DNA from: Actinomycetota bacterium
GTDB taxonomy: Bacteria > Actinomycetota > Thermoleophilia > Solirubrobacterales > 70-9
Assembly (NCBI GenBank): GCA_018268675.1
Contig: JAFDWB010000089.1
Span: 248,001-312,000, forward strand
Reading direction: 5' to 3'
Length of the DNA: 64,000 bases
Shown here piece by piece: positions 7,918-17,083 of this stretch; positions within the stretch are counted from its first letter, which is position 1; each line of letters begins with the position of its first letter. The position numbers and the translations under genes are program-made. A model generated the notes under the pieces. It was given only the letters and a program-made list of their open reading frames with translations, was not told where the DNA came from and searched no databases.

Positions 7918-9092
7918 CGGCCGCTCTCGACGGCGCTGCGAAAGCGGGAGAGGTCGGCCGCGTCGGAGGGGTCGTAGAAGTCGACCGGGACGGCGCTGAA
8001 CGGGGTCGCGCCGGCGGCGCCGACGTGCCAGGTGTCCTGGAAGTAGAGGCAGGTGCGCTCGTCGGCGGAGATCACGTGCGGGTGCATCGAGCAGACCATG
8101 TCCTGGCGCAGCTCGACGTCGAAGGGCTCGCCGATCCGCGGGTGCTCGATCATCGTCATCCCGATCGAGTGGCCGGTGACGTGGCCGAGCTTCCAGCCCT
8201 GCTCGGTGAAGGGGGCGGAGACGGCGCGGTGGACCTCGCGGGCGGTGGCGCCGGCGTGCATCGCGCCGCGGCAGATCTCGTGGTAGCGCCGATAGGCCTC
8301 CATCATCCGCTTCGACTCGTCGCTCGGCTCACCGCCGCAGAGGGGGCGGGAGAACTCGACCCAGTGGCCGCGCGGGCCGGCGACCTCGAGCCCGTAGACG
8401 AGCATGTCGCCGGCGGCGATCGTCCGCTTCTCGTCGGGGAGGCGCATCTCCGGCAGAGCGGCGCCGTCGGGGCCGGTGAGGACCATGTCCATGGTCAGGC
8501 GGCGGGTGCCGCGGCTGACGAAGGCCTGCTCGGCGGCGGCCATCAGCTCCGCCTCGTTCCGCCCCGGTGCCCAGGCCTCGGCGACGGCGAGGACGCCCGC
8601 CTCGTTGATCCGCATCGACTCGCGGACCGAGTCGAGCTCCGCCGCGGACTTGACCGCGCGGGCGAGGTCGAAGCCCTCGTCCCAGCGCACGATCTTGTCG
8701 TGCGGCAGCGCCTCGAAGTCGCGCACGGTCATCACCAGGTCCATGCCGTAGACGCCGACCTTGCTCCAGCCGCGGTCGGCGATCCGCTCGGCGATCCACT
8801 TGCCGGGGGTGTCGGCGAAGACGCGGTCCTCGACCCAGCCCTCGCCGTGCTCGCCGACCCAGCGGCCCTCGCCGGGGAAGATATTGGTCGGCGGCTCCTC
8901 GACCGGGAGCAGCACGTAGGCGTAGCGGTGGAGGATGCGGAAGCCGGAGACGTAGAACATCGCCCCCTCGAAGCCGGTGTACTCGGTCGCGCAGACGAGG
9001 ATCGCGTCGAGCCCGTCGGCCTCGGCGGCGGCGCGGAGGCGGTCGAGGCGGGCCTGGATCTCCGGCGTCACCTGCGGACCGTCGCTGCTCAT
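7914..9092 (-). CDS. M24-family (creatinase/prolidase-like) hydrolase with substituted metal ligands
   Basis: A 392-residue pita-bread-fold protein: an N-terminal creatinase_N-like half (about 1-150), then the M24 domain. Aligning with metal M24 peptidases, the two Asp ligands become Glu236 and Glu246 (GLEVAGPRGHWVEFSRP), His308 is kept (TGHSIG), the first Glu becomes His337 (CSMHPHV) and the last Glu becomes Gln352 (FQDT). That pattern argues against a standard dinuclear aminopeptidase and recalls metal-independent creatinase-type C-N hydrolases. It overlaps the FAH gene by an ATGA junction and precedes the flavoprotein, so it probably cleaves an intermediate of the same pathway. Confidence 0.87.
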   Translation of the reverse strand: MSSDGPQVTPEIQARLDRLRAAAEADGLDAILVCATEYTGFEGAMFYVSGFRILHRYAYVLLPVEEPPTNIFPGEGRWVGEHGEGWVEDRVFADTPGKWIAERIADRGWSKVGVYGMDLVMTVRDFEALPHDKIVRWDEGFDLARAVKSAAELDSVRESMRINEAGVLAVAEAWAPGRNEAELMAAAEQAFVSRGTRRLTMDMVLTGPDGAALPEMRLPDEKRTIAAGDMLVYGLEVAGPRGHWVEFSRPLCGGEPSDESKRMMEAYRRYHEICRGAMHAGATAREVHRAVSAPFTEQGWKLGHVTGHSIGMTMIEHPRIGEPFDVELRQDMVCSMHPHVISADERTCLYFQDTWHVGAAGATPFSAVPVDFYDPSDAADLSRFRSAVESGR

Positions 9093-9997
9093 CGGGCGGA
9101 GTTCCCGGCGGCCGCGCCGACCAGCGCGGGCGGGCGCTCCAGGTCGCGGTCCGCCCAGGCGATGACCGGGTTAGTCAGGGTGCCAAGCCGCTCGATCCGT
9201 GCCTCGATCACGTCGCCGGGGCGAAGGTACCAGGCGGCCGGGTCGGGGCTGAAGGCGGCGACGCCGGAGACGGTACCGAGCGAGACCACATCGCCGGCGC
9301 TGTAGCCGGCGGGCGAGTAGTGGGCGAGGACTTCGCCGACGGTCGGGGTCATGCGGCCCGAGTGGCCGTCCTGGCGGAGCTCGCCGTTGACGTAGAGGTC
9401 CATCTTCAGGTCGCGCGGGTCGGGCACCTCGTCGGCGGTGGTGATCCAGGGGCCGAGCGGGCAGAAGGTGTCGATCGCCTTGCAGAAGGAGAAGACGCCG
9501 GACTCCATCTCCTTGCGCTGGATGTCGCGGGCGGTGATGTCGTTGAAGATCACGTAGCCGCCGATGTAGTCCTCGGCCTCCGCGGGCGTGAACCACTTGC
9601 CGGCCTTGGAGACGACCACGGCGAGCTCCAGCTCGTAGTCGAGCTCGCTGGTCAGCCCCTCCGGGTAGACGATCGGGTCGCCGTTGCCGATCAGCGCGTC
9701 GACGTTCTGGAAGAACTGGATCCAGGGCGCGATGTCGTGCGACCAGCCCGCCTCCTGCCCCTCTTCGTGGTGCTCGCGGAAGTTGCCGGCGGTGTGGAAG
9801 AACTTCTTCGGCACGATCGGAGGCGCCAGGTGCACCGACTCCAGCGGCACCCCGTCGCCCTCGCCGACCGCCGTCTCGATTCCCCGCTCGAACAGGGCCC
9901 GCATGTCGCGCACGTCGACCGCCTTGACCACATCGCCCTCGATCACCCCGACCCGCGCCCCGTCGACTCCAGGTACTTCAAAAGTGCATAGCTTCAC
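9089..9997 (-). CDS. Fumarylacetoacetate hydrolase family protein
   Basis: A 302-residue FAH-fold enzyme, first gene of the six-gene minus operon. The metal ligands are visible in LDYELELAVVV (Glu122, Glu124) and NDITARD (Asp153). Members hydrolyse or decarboxylate acylpyruvate-type or 2-oxo-acid products at the end of aromatic or sugar-acid pathways. The start is GTG 9997, preceded by AGGGAAGG. The promoter region contains an inverted repeat (10023-10047). The exact substrate cannot be deduced; co-operonic amidase, M24 and oxidoreductase suggest a nitrogen-containing compound. Confidence 0.92.
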   Translation of the reverse strand: MKLCTFEVPGVDGARVGVIEGDVVKAVDVRDMRALFERGIETAVGEGDGVPLESVHLAPPIVPKKFFHTAGNFREHHEEGQEAGWSHDIAPWIQFFQNVDALIGNGDPIVYPEGLTSELDYELELAVVVSKAGKWFTPAEAEDYIGGYVIFNDITARDIQRKEMESGVFSFCKAIDTFCPLGPWITTADEVPDPRDLKMDLYVNGELRQDGHSGRMTPTVGEVLAHYSPAGYSAGDVVSLGTVSGVAAFSPDPAAWYLRPGDVIEARIERLGTLTNPVIAWADRDLERPPALVGAAAGNSAR

Positions 9998-10022
9998 GAT
10001 CAGGCCTTCCCTCTGGCGATGA

Positions 10023-10050
10023 GATCAAGTTAGGTTGGTACTTGATCAAA
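10023..10050 (-). promoter_or_regulatory. Inverted-repeat operator of the FAH operon
   Basis: GATCAAGT (10023-10030), a 9-base spacer and ACTTGATC (10040-10047) form a perfect inverted repeat 26 bases upstream of the FAH start. The right arm continues into TTGATCAAA, the same nonamer as at 3540-3548 in the Rid/importer promoter region. A TTGACG (rc of 10062-10067) farther upstream may be part of a promoter, but I do not see a convincing -10. Confidence 0.5.
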
Positions 10051-10170
10051 TTAAAGGATATGCGTCAAGTGAGCGCGACGGGCGCCGGCGGGCTGGGCGC
10101 GAGGCGGGCCGGCGCCGGGTGGCGGCTGGCGCGGCGCGGCGGCTGGCGCCCGGGCCGGCTGCCGCCTCGC

Positions 10171-10222
10171 GGCGCGGCCATCCCCCTCATGCTCGGCTGG
10201 TTATGAGGGGGATGGCCGCGCC
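10171..10222. repeat. Palindromic module 1, left hairpin (family A)
   Basis: A perfect 20-base stem: GGCGCGGCCATCCCCCTCAT (10171-10190), 12-base loop, and its complement (10203-10222). The loop contains GGCTGGTT. Read on the other strand, the core CTCATAACCAGCC...ATGAGGG matches the right hairpins at 10452 and 20049, so this is an inverted copy of the same family. A near copy with one stem mismatch is at 30482-30534. The stretch 10051-10170 upstream also holds a 9-base inverted repeat (10081-10089/10108-10116) but no gene. Confidence 0.85.
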
Positions 10223-10372
10223 TTGGCGTACGCCGGGCCGGGGCGTCCCGTCACAGAGATGGCAGGGACGGTGCGCGTCCCGCCGACATCCGCGCGGATT
10301 CCGTGACCCTTCCCCATGCCCCGATGTTGATGGCCCATCAACCTGGCGGGGGCCCAGGGAGCCGGTCCCTGC

Positions 10373-10411
10373 GGTGTTCCTTACTTGCCATATGCGCAAG
10401 TAAGGAACACC
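10373..10411. repeat. Palindromic module 1, central hairpin
   Basis: GGTGTTCCTTACTTG (10373-10387), a 9-base loop CCATATGCG, and the exact complement (10397-10411). The same hairpin with a slightly different loop is at 19971-20009. Between the left hairpin and this one (10223-10372) there are smaller palindromes, for example GTTGATGG-C-CCATCAAC at 10326-10342, and no plausible coding sequence. Confidence 0.85.
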
Positions 10412-10451
10412 GGAAGGCCGGGGCTCGCCCCGATCCGACGCAGGCCGAGGC

Positions 10452-10498
10452 GCGCCCGTCGCGCTCATGACCAGCCGAGGCGTGAGGGGGACGGGCGC
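10452..10498. repeat. Palindromic module 1, right hairpin, 39 bases after the gntR stop
   Basis: Arms GCGCCCGTCGCGCTCA (10452-10467) and TGAGGGGGACGGGCGC (10483-10498), two internal mismatches, loop with ACCAGCC. Related hairpins follow the stop codons of the genes ending at 20130 and 30769. It lies at the 3' end of the nine-gene gcv operon and could fold in its mRNA as a 3' stabiliser or terminator, though there is no U-tract. The 540-base gap 9998-10537 contains only these elements and the FAH promoter. Confidence 0.8.
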
Positions 10499-10537
10499 CG
10501 TCGGGCGACAGCCGGGCCCGGGCGGCAGCCGGCGGCG

Positions 10538-11233
10538 CTAGCCGGAGACCACGCTGTTCGCCGACTCGGCGATGTGGCGGCGCATGCGTTCGGCGGCCTC
10601 GGGCTCGTCGGCGGCCTCGATCGCGGCGAGGATCTCGCGGTGGACGGCGAGGGAGCGGGGGGCGCGGCCGGGGAGGGTGAGGGAGACCTCGGAGGTGCGG
10701 TCGACCATGTCGCCGAGCTCCTCGACCAGCTGGGAGAGGAGCTCGTTGTGGGCGGCGGCGATCACCGCGCGGTGGAAGAGGCGGTCGCCGTCGACGCCGT
10801 CCCCGCCGCCCTCGATCGAGCCCGCCATCAGCTCCAGCGCCTCCGACATCGCGGCGAGGTCGGCGTCGGTGCGGCGGCGCGCCGCCAGCCGCGCGGCCTG
10901 GACCTCGACCCCTTCGCGCACCTCCCAGATCATCGGGTGGTCGACCTCCGCCTTCGCCACCTCGGCCGCCAGGCTCGGCACCAGGTCGGCGGGCGGGCGC
11001 TGCAGGTAGGCGCCGGCGCCGGGCCGGACGTCGATCAGCCCCATCACCCGCATCGCCGTCAGCGCCTGGCGCACCGAGGTCCGGCTGACGCCGAGCTGCT
11101 CGGCCAGCTCGCGCTCGGGGAGCAGCCGGTCGCCCGGTTTGAGGTTCTCGCTCTCGATGAAATTCCGCAGCCGCTCGGCGACCACCACATAGAGGGGGCT
11201 GCGCTCGATCGGCTGGAGTCCCGGCTCGGCCAT
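10538..11233 (-). CDS. FadR/FCD-type GntR transcriptional regulator
   Basis: A 231-residue DNA-binding regulator. Residues about 10-70 form the winged helix with LLPERELAEQLGVSRTSVRQALTAM, and the remainder is an FCD ligand domain with the Asp/His set in RLFHRAVIAAAHNELL. Such proteins respond to carboxylic or amino acids. It follows the M20 gene by 43 bases on the same strand and so is probably the last gene of the glycine/threonine operon. It may control that operon or the neighbouring FAH operon, whose promoter lies downstream of it; which is not shown by the sequence. Confidence 0.9.
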   Translation of the reverse strand: MAEPGLQPIERSPLYVVVAERLRNFIESENLKPGDRLLPERELAEQLGVSRTSVRQALTAMRVMGLIDVRPGAGAYLQRPPADLVPSLAAEVAKAEVDHPMIWEVREGVEVQAARLAARRRTDADLAAMSEALELMAGSIEGGGDGVDGDRLFHRAVIAAAHNELLSQLVEELGDMVDRTSEVSLTLPGRAPRSLAVHREILAAIEAADEPEAAERMRRHIAESANSVVSG

Positions 11234-11276
11234 CGGTGCAGTCGAATTTTACGGATCGCCCGGCCGGCCGCGGGCC

Positions 11277-12608
11277 TCAGCCGCGGTAGGCGCGCACCGC
11301 GCCGAGGAGGCAGTCGACCCCGGGCTCGATCGAGTCGACGGGGACCCGCTCGTTCGGCGCGTGCATCAGCCCGGTCGTGATCGTCGGCGGCAGGCGCAGC
11401 GGCAGGAAGCCGTAGGTCTGGATCCCGAGCCGGCTCAGGTAGCGGGCGTCGGTGTACCCGGAGAGCATCCAGGGGACGACCGGCGCGCCGGGCTCGTGCG
11501 CGGCGGCGGCCGCGCTCAGCAGCGGCAGCAGGGAGAGGTCGGCGTCGCCCTCGATCGCCGGCTCGCGGTGGCGCACCTCGTAGCGCGCCGACACCGGCAC
11601 GAGCTGCTCGAGCTGCGCGATCACCCCCTCCGGGCTGCCTCCGGGCAGGATGCGCACGTCGAGGTCCACATACAGCTCCGTCGGCACCACGTTGGTCGCC
11701 ACCCAACCACCGGCCGCGGTCGGCACCGCGGTGTCGCGGAGCAGCGGCTCGAAGACCGCGCCGGCCTCGCCGAGCGCCGCGAGCTCCACCGCCGGGTCGG
11801 CCCCGCCGGCGATCCGCCGCAGACCCTCGCCGAGCTCCCCGCCGAGCGCCTCCGCCACCGCCTCGAGCACGACCGTCGCCACCGGCGTCAGCCGGTAGGG
11901 CAGCGACCGCGAGTCGAGCGTCGCCAGCAGCTGCCCGAGCGCACCGGCCGCGGTCCCGCTGAGCGCCGCGGCGGCGTGGCCGCCCCGCCCCTCGACCGTG
12001 GCCCGGATCACGCACCGCTGCTTCTCGGCGATCTGCACCGGGGTCAGCTTGCGCTCGCCGAGCCACAGCGTCATCCCACCCAGCTCACTGAGCGCGTGGC
12101 GGACCCCGTCCCACTCCTGCGGATGCTCCTCGACCAGGAAGCGCATCCCCGGGTGGCTGCCGGCCTCCTCGTCGCTGGTCAGCGCCAGCAGCACGTCGCC
12201 GGCGGGCGGCTCGGAACCTTCGGCGAGGCGGATCGCGGCGGCCACGATCAGGGCGACGCCGCCCTTCATGTCGAGCGCGCCCCGCCCCCAGAGCGCGCCG
12301 TTGGCGATCTCCGCGGCGAACGGCGGGTGCTCCCACCCCCCGGATCCCGCCGGCACGACGTCGACGTGCCCGTACAAGAGCAGCGGCGGCGCCTCGCCGC
12401 GCCCCCGGATGCGCCCCAGCAGGTTCGGGCGCTCGGGGTCGACGCTCAGCATCCAGGTCGAGATCCCGGCCCGCTCGAGGCGCGCCTGCAGGAACTCGAG
12501 GCAGGCTCGCTCCGCCCCGGGCGGGTTCGAGGTGTCGAAGCGCAGCAGATCGCGCAGCAGCTCGACCGCGTCGACCCCTCCCCCGGCGGCCGAGGCGGCC
12601 TCAGACAT
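11277..12608 (-). CDS. M20-family metallopeptidase/amidohydrolase
   Basis: A 443-residue zinc hydrolase of the ArgE/DapE/CPG2 family. Metal-site motifs are LLYGHVDVVPA, GALDMKGGVAL, TSDEEAGSHPG and LMHAPNERVP near the C-terminus, with the dimerisation domain between. Its ATG overlaps the ilvA stop by eight bases. In an operon for glycine, serine and threonine breakdown it may release these amino acids from peptides or N-acyl derivatives; specificity is not readable. Confidence 0.9.
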   Translation of the reverse strand: MSEAASAAGGGVDAVELLRDLLRFDTSNPPGAERACLEFLQARLERAGISTWMLSVDPERPNLLGRIRGRGEAPPLLLYGHVDVVPAGSGGWEHPPFAAEIANGALWGRGALDMKGGVALIVAAAIRLAEGSEPPAGDVLLALTSDEEAGSHPGMRFLVEEHPQEWDGVRHALSELGGMTLWLGERKLTPVQIAEKQRCVIRATVEGRGGHAAAALSGTAAGALGQLLATLDSRSLPYRLTPVATVVLEAVAEALGGELGEGLRRIAGGADPAVELAALGEAGAVFEPLLRDTAVPTAAGGWVATNVVPTELYVDLDVRILPGGSPEGVIAQLEQLVPVSARYEVRHREPAIEGDADLSLLPLLSAAAAAHEPGAPVVPWMLSGYTDARYLSRLGIQTYGFLPLRLPPTITTGLMHAPNERVPVDSIEPGVDCLLGAVRAYRG

Positions 12609-13833
12609 CGGTCACCTCGTAGCCCGCCGCGGCGAGGGTCGCGCGGACTTCCTCGGCATGCTCGGGGCCACGGGTCTCCAGGTTCAGCGCCACGCCGGTC
12701 TCCCGCACGTCGAGCGCCGCCGACTCGCGCACGTGCTCGACCGTGATCAGGTTCGCCTTCGCGTCGGCGACCGTGGTGAGCAGCCGCGCCAGCCCGCCGG
12801 GCCGGTCGGAGACCTTGGTGAAGAGCCGCAGCCGGCGCCCCTCGACCACCTCCTCGCGCGCCGCGATCGTCGCCAAGAGGCCGATGTCGACGTTCCCCCC
12901 GGAGAGGACGACGACGTTGTCGCGGTCGGGGTCGAGGGCCACCTGATCGGAAAGTACGGCGGCGAGCGAGGCCGCGCCCGCCCCCTCGACCACCAGCTTC
13001 GAGCGCTCCAGCAGCAGCGCCATCGCCTCCGCGATCGCGCTCTCCGAGACGGTGACGATCTCGTCGACCAGCACCTCGACCAGCGGCAGCGTCACCGCGC
13101 CCGGCCGCTTGATCGCGATCCCGTCGGCGATCGTCGCCACGGAGGCGGCGCTGACCGCGGTCCCGGAGCTGACCGACTCCGGGAACGGCGAGCAGCGTTC
13201 CGCCTGGACGCCGACGATCGGCACCTCGGGCCGCGCCTGGCGGATCGCCGCGGCGACCCCGGAGATCAGCCCGCCGCCGCCGATCGGCACCACCACCGTG
13301 CCCAGCTGCGGGCGGTCGGCGAGGATCTCCAGCCCGACCCCGGCCTGGCCGGCGATCACGTCGAGGTCGTCGAACGGGTGGACGAAGAGGTAGCCCGCCT
13401 CGGCCGCCCGCGCCCGCGCCAGCTCGACGCACTCGTCGACCGACTCGCCTTCGGCGTGGACCTCGGCGCCGAAGGCGCGCACCGCGGCCATCTTGCCGAC
13501 CGAGGCGTCGACCGGCATGTAGACCTCGCAGGGGACGCCGAAGGTGCGCGCCGCGTAGGCGAGCGACTGGGCGTGGTTGCCGGCCGAGCCCGCCACGACG
13601 CCCGCCGGCGACTCGCTGGAGCGCAGCTTGTTGAGGGCGCCGCGGAGCTTGAACGAGCCGGTGCGCTGCAGGTTCTCCGCCTTCAGCGCCAGCGGCCCGC
13701 CGTGCGCCGCCGAGAGGCTGCGGGCAGTTAGGATCGGCGTCCGGACGACCGCCTCGCGCGAGAGCTCGTGCGCCCGCCGCAGCCGCTCGATCGCGAGCTG
13801 GTCGGGGAGGTCGGGGACCGGCACCGCGCTCAC
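12601..13833 (-). CDS. ilvA: Threonine ammonia-lyase (catabolic type with ACT domain)
   Basis: A PLP enzyme converting threonine to 2-oxobutyrate (and serine to pyruvate), giving 2-iminobutyrate/2-aminoacrylate as intermediates. The open frame extends to 14127, but the GTG at 13833 forms a GTGA overlap with the ridA stop and gives 410 residues, normal for this family. PLP Lys62 is in RTGSFKLRGALNK; the Gly-rich phosphate loop is PIGGGGLISG. Residues about 325-410 form an ACT-like regulatory domain (LFTKVSDRPGGLARLL). It sits between ridA and the M20 gene, a functional pairing with Rid. Confidence 0.93.
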   Translation of the reverse strand: MSAVPVPDLPDQLAIERLRRAHELSREAVVRTPILTARSLSAAHGGPLALKAENLQRTGSFKLRGALNKLRSSESPAGVVAGSAGNHAQSLAYAARTFGVPCEVYMPVDASVGKMAAVRAFGAEVHAEGESVDECVELARARAAEAGYLFVHPFDDLDVIAGQAGVGLEILADRPQLGTVVVPIGGGGLISGVAAAIRQARPEVPIVGVQAERCSPFPESVSSGTAVSAASVATIADGIAIKRPGAVTLPLVEVLVDEIVTVSESAIAEAMALLLERSKLVVEGAGAASLAAVLSDQVALDPDRDNVVVLSGGNVDIGLLATIAAREEVVEGRRLRLFTKVSDRPGGLARLLTTVADAKANLITVEHVRESAALDVRETGVALNLETRGPEHAEEVRATLAAAGYEVTDV

Positions 13834-14228
13834 CCCAGCGCGACCACCGCGTCGATCTCCACCGCGGCGCCTTTCGGCAGCGCCGCGACGCCGATCGCGA
13901 CCCGCGCCGGGGGCGGGTCGTCGAAGAAGGCGCCGTAGGCCTCGTTGATCTCGGCGAAGTCCTCGAGCCGCGTCGTGTAGACGGTGACTCGCACCGCCCG
14001 CGAGAGCTCCGTCCCCGCCCCGCGGCAGACCGCCGCCAGGTTGCGCAGGCACTGCTCGGTTTCGGCGCCCGCCGAGCCCTGGACCAGCGCATCGGCGGCG
14101 GGGTCGATCGGCAGCCCGCCCGAGCAATACAGCAGCCCGCCGTAGGCGATCGCCTGGCTGTAGGGCCCGATCGCGGCGGGGGCGTCGGCGGCGGTGACGG
14201 CGGAGCGGTTCGGCGAGTCGGGGGTCAT
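13830..14228 (-). CDS. ridA: RidA enamine/imine deaminase with intact catalytic arginine
   Basis: A 132-residue Rid protein. It keeps Arg109 in PPPARVAIGVAALPKG, the carboxylate-binding residue of RidA, plus GPYSQAIAYGGLLYCSG at the N-terminus and VEIDAVVAL at the end. RidA hydrolyses the reactive 2-aminoacrylate and 2-iminobutyrate made by serine/threonine dehydratases; here the dehydratase gene follows with a four-base overlap, and gcvPB precedes with an ATGA overlap. Of the three Rid proteins in this window only this one has the arginine. Confidence 0.93.
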   Translation of the reverse strand: MTPDSPNRSAVTAADAPAAIGPYSQAIAYGGLLYCSGGLPIDPAADALVQGSAGAETEQCLRNLAAVCRGAGTELSRAVRVTVYTTRLEDFAEINEAYGAFFDDPPPARVAIGVAALPKGAAVEIDAVVALG

Positions 14229-15693
14229 CGGGTTACCTCCTGGCGGATGATCGGGTTGCGGGCGGCGCCGGCCTCGTCGAGGCGTCGGACCGGCGTCGTG
14301 TGGGGGGCGGTGCGGGCGATCTCGGGGTCCTCCTCGGCCTCGGCGAGGATCGCGGCGATCGCCTCGACGAACTCATCGAGCGTCTCCTTGGTCTCGGTCT
14401 CGGTCGGCTCGATCAGGAGCGCCTCGTCGACCAGAAGCGGGAAGTAGACGGTCGGCGGGTGGATGCCGAAGTCGAGCAGCCGCTTCGCCAGGTCGAGCGT
14501 CCGGATCCCGAGGTCCCGTTTCATCGGCGCCCCGGAGAGGACGAACTCGTGGCCGCAGAGCTCGCCGTAGGCCAGCGGCAGGCGCTCCAGCAGCCCCATC
14601 TCCCCGAGCCGCGCGAGCAGGTAGTTGGCGTTCAGCACGGCGACCTCGGAGGCTTCTCGCAGGCCCTCGGCGCCGAGCGAGCAGATGTAGGCGTAGGTCC
14701 GCACGAAGGTGCCGAAGTTGCCCTGGAAGCCGCGCAGCCGGCCGATCGAGGCGGGCTTGTCGTAGTCGAGGTCGAACTCGCCGTCCTCCCCGCGCCGCAC
14801 CCGCGGCGTCATCAGGAAGGGCTCGATCCGCTCGGAGACCGCGATCGGGCCCGCCCCGGGGCCGCCGCCGCCGTGGGGCTGGGTGAAGGTCTTGTGCAGG
14901 TTGAAGTGCACGATGTCGAAACCCATGTCGCCGGGCCGCGTCCGCCCCATCACCGCGTTGAGGTTGGCGCCGTCGTAGTAGAGGATCGCACCGATGCCGT
15001 GGACGATCGCGGCGATCTCCTCGATGTTGCGGTCGAAGAGCCCGAGCGTGTTCGGGTTGGTCAGCATCAGGCAGGCGACGTCCTCGTCGGCCTTCGCGCG
15101 GAGGTCGTCGATGTCGACGCCGCCGGCCTCGTCGGTGGCGATCTTGACCACCTCGTAGCCCGCCATCGTCACCGTCGCCGGGTTGGTCCCGTGGGCGGTG
15201 TCGGGGGTGAGGACCTTGGTCCCCCGCTGCCCGTTCGCCTCGTGATAGGCGCGGGTCAGCAGCACCCCGGCGAGCTCGCCGTGGGAGCCGGCGCTCGGCT
15301 GCAGGGAGACGTAGGGCAGCCCGGCGATCTCCCCGAGCGCCCCTTCCAGGCGCCACATCAGCTCCAGCGCGCCCTGCGCCGCGGCGGGCCGCTGCAAGGG
15401 GTGCAGGCGGGCGTACCCCGGCAGCCCGGCGACCCGCTCGTGCAGGCGCGGGTTGTGCTTCATCGTGCAGGAGCCGAGCGGGTAGAAGCCCGAGTCGAGG
15501 TCGAAGTTCTTCTTCGAGAGGCGCACGTAGTGACGGACGATCTCCGGCTCGGAGACCTCCGGGAGAACGGCCGGCTCGCGGCGCCGGAGCTTGCTCGGCA
15601 GCAGCTCCTCGCGGGGGCGGTCGGGAACGTCGAGCTCGGGGCAGACGAAGGCGCGGCGGCCCTTGCGGCCCTGCTCGAAGATCGTCCTGGCGC

Positions 15694-15697
<4 letters not shown>
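14225..15697 (-). CDS. gcvPB: Glycine dehydrogenase (decarboxylating) subunit 2
   Basis: The C-terminal half of a split P-protein, 490 residues from ATG 15697 (ATGA overlap with gcvPA); the open frame continues upstream but is a shadow of gcvPA. It decarboxylates glycine with PLP and passes the aminomethyl group to lipoylated GcvH. The PLP-lysine motif is NLHKTFTQPHGGGGPGAG, and SAGSHGELAG and DTAHGTNPAT are characteristic. It works with GcvPA, GcvH and GcvT encoded in the same operon. No dihydrolipoamide dehydrogenase gene is present in the window. Confidence 0.96.
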
Positions 15698-17079
<1,382 letters not shown>

Positions 17080-17083
17080 CGCC

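Noticed and set aside
5935-7977. A 680-codon plus-strand frame opposite formamidase and the flavoprotein
   Set aside because: No motif or ribosome-binding site; the minus strand genes have FAD and formamidase signatures.
10171-10498. Calling the long GC-rich hairpins intrinsic terminators
   Set aside because: They lack U-tracts and occur as repeated, sometimes inverted copies, so repeat element is the better primary label even if they also stop transcription.
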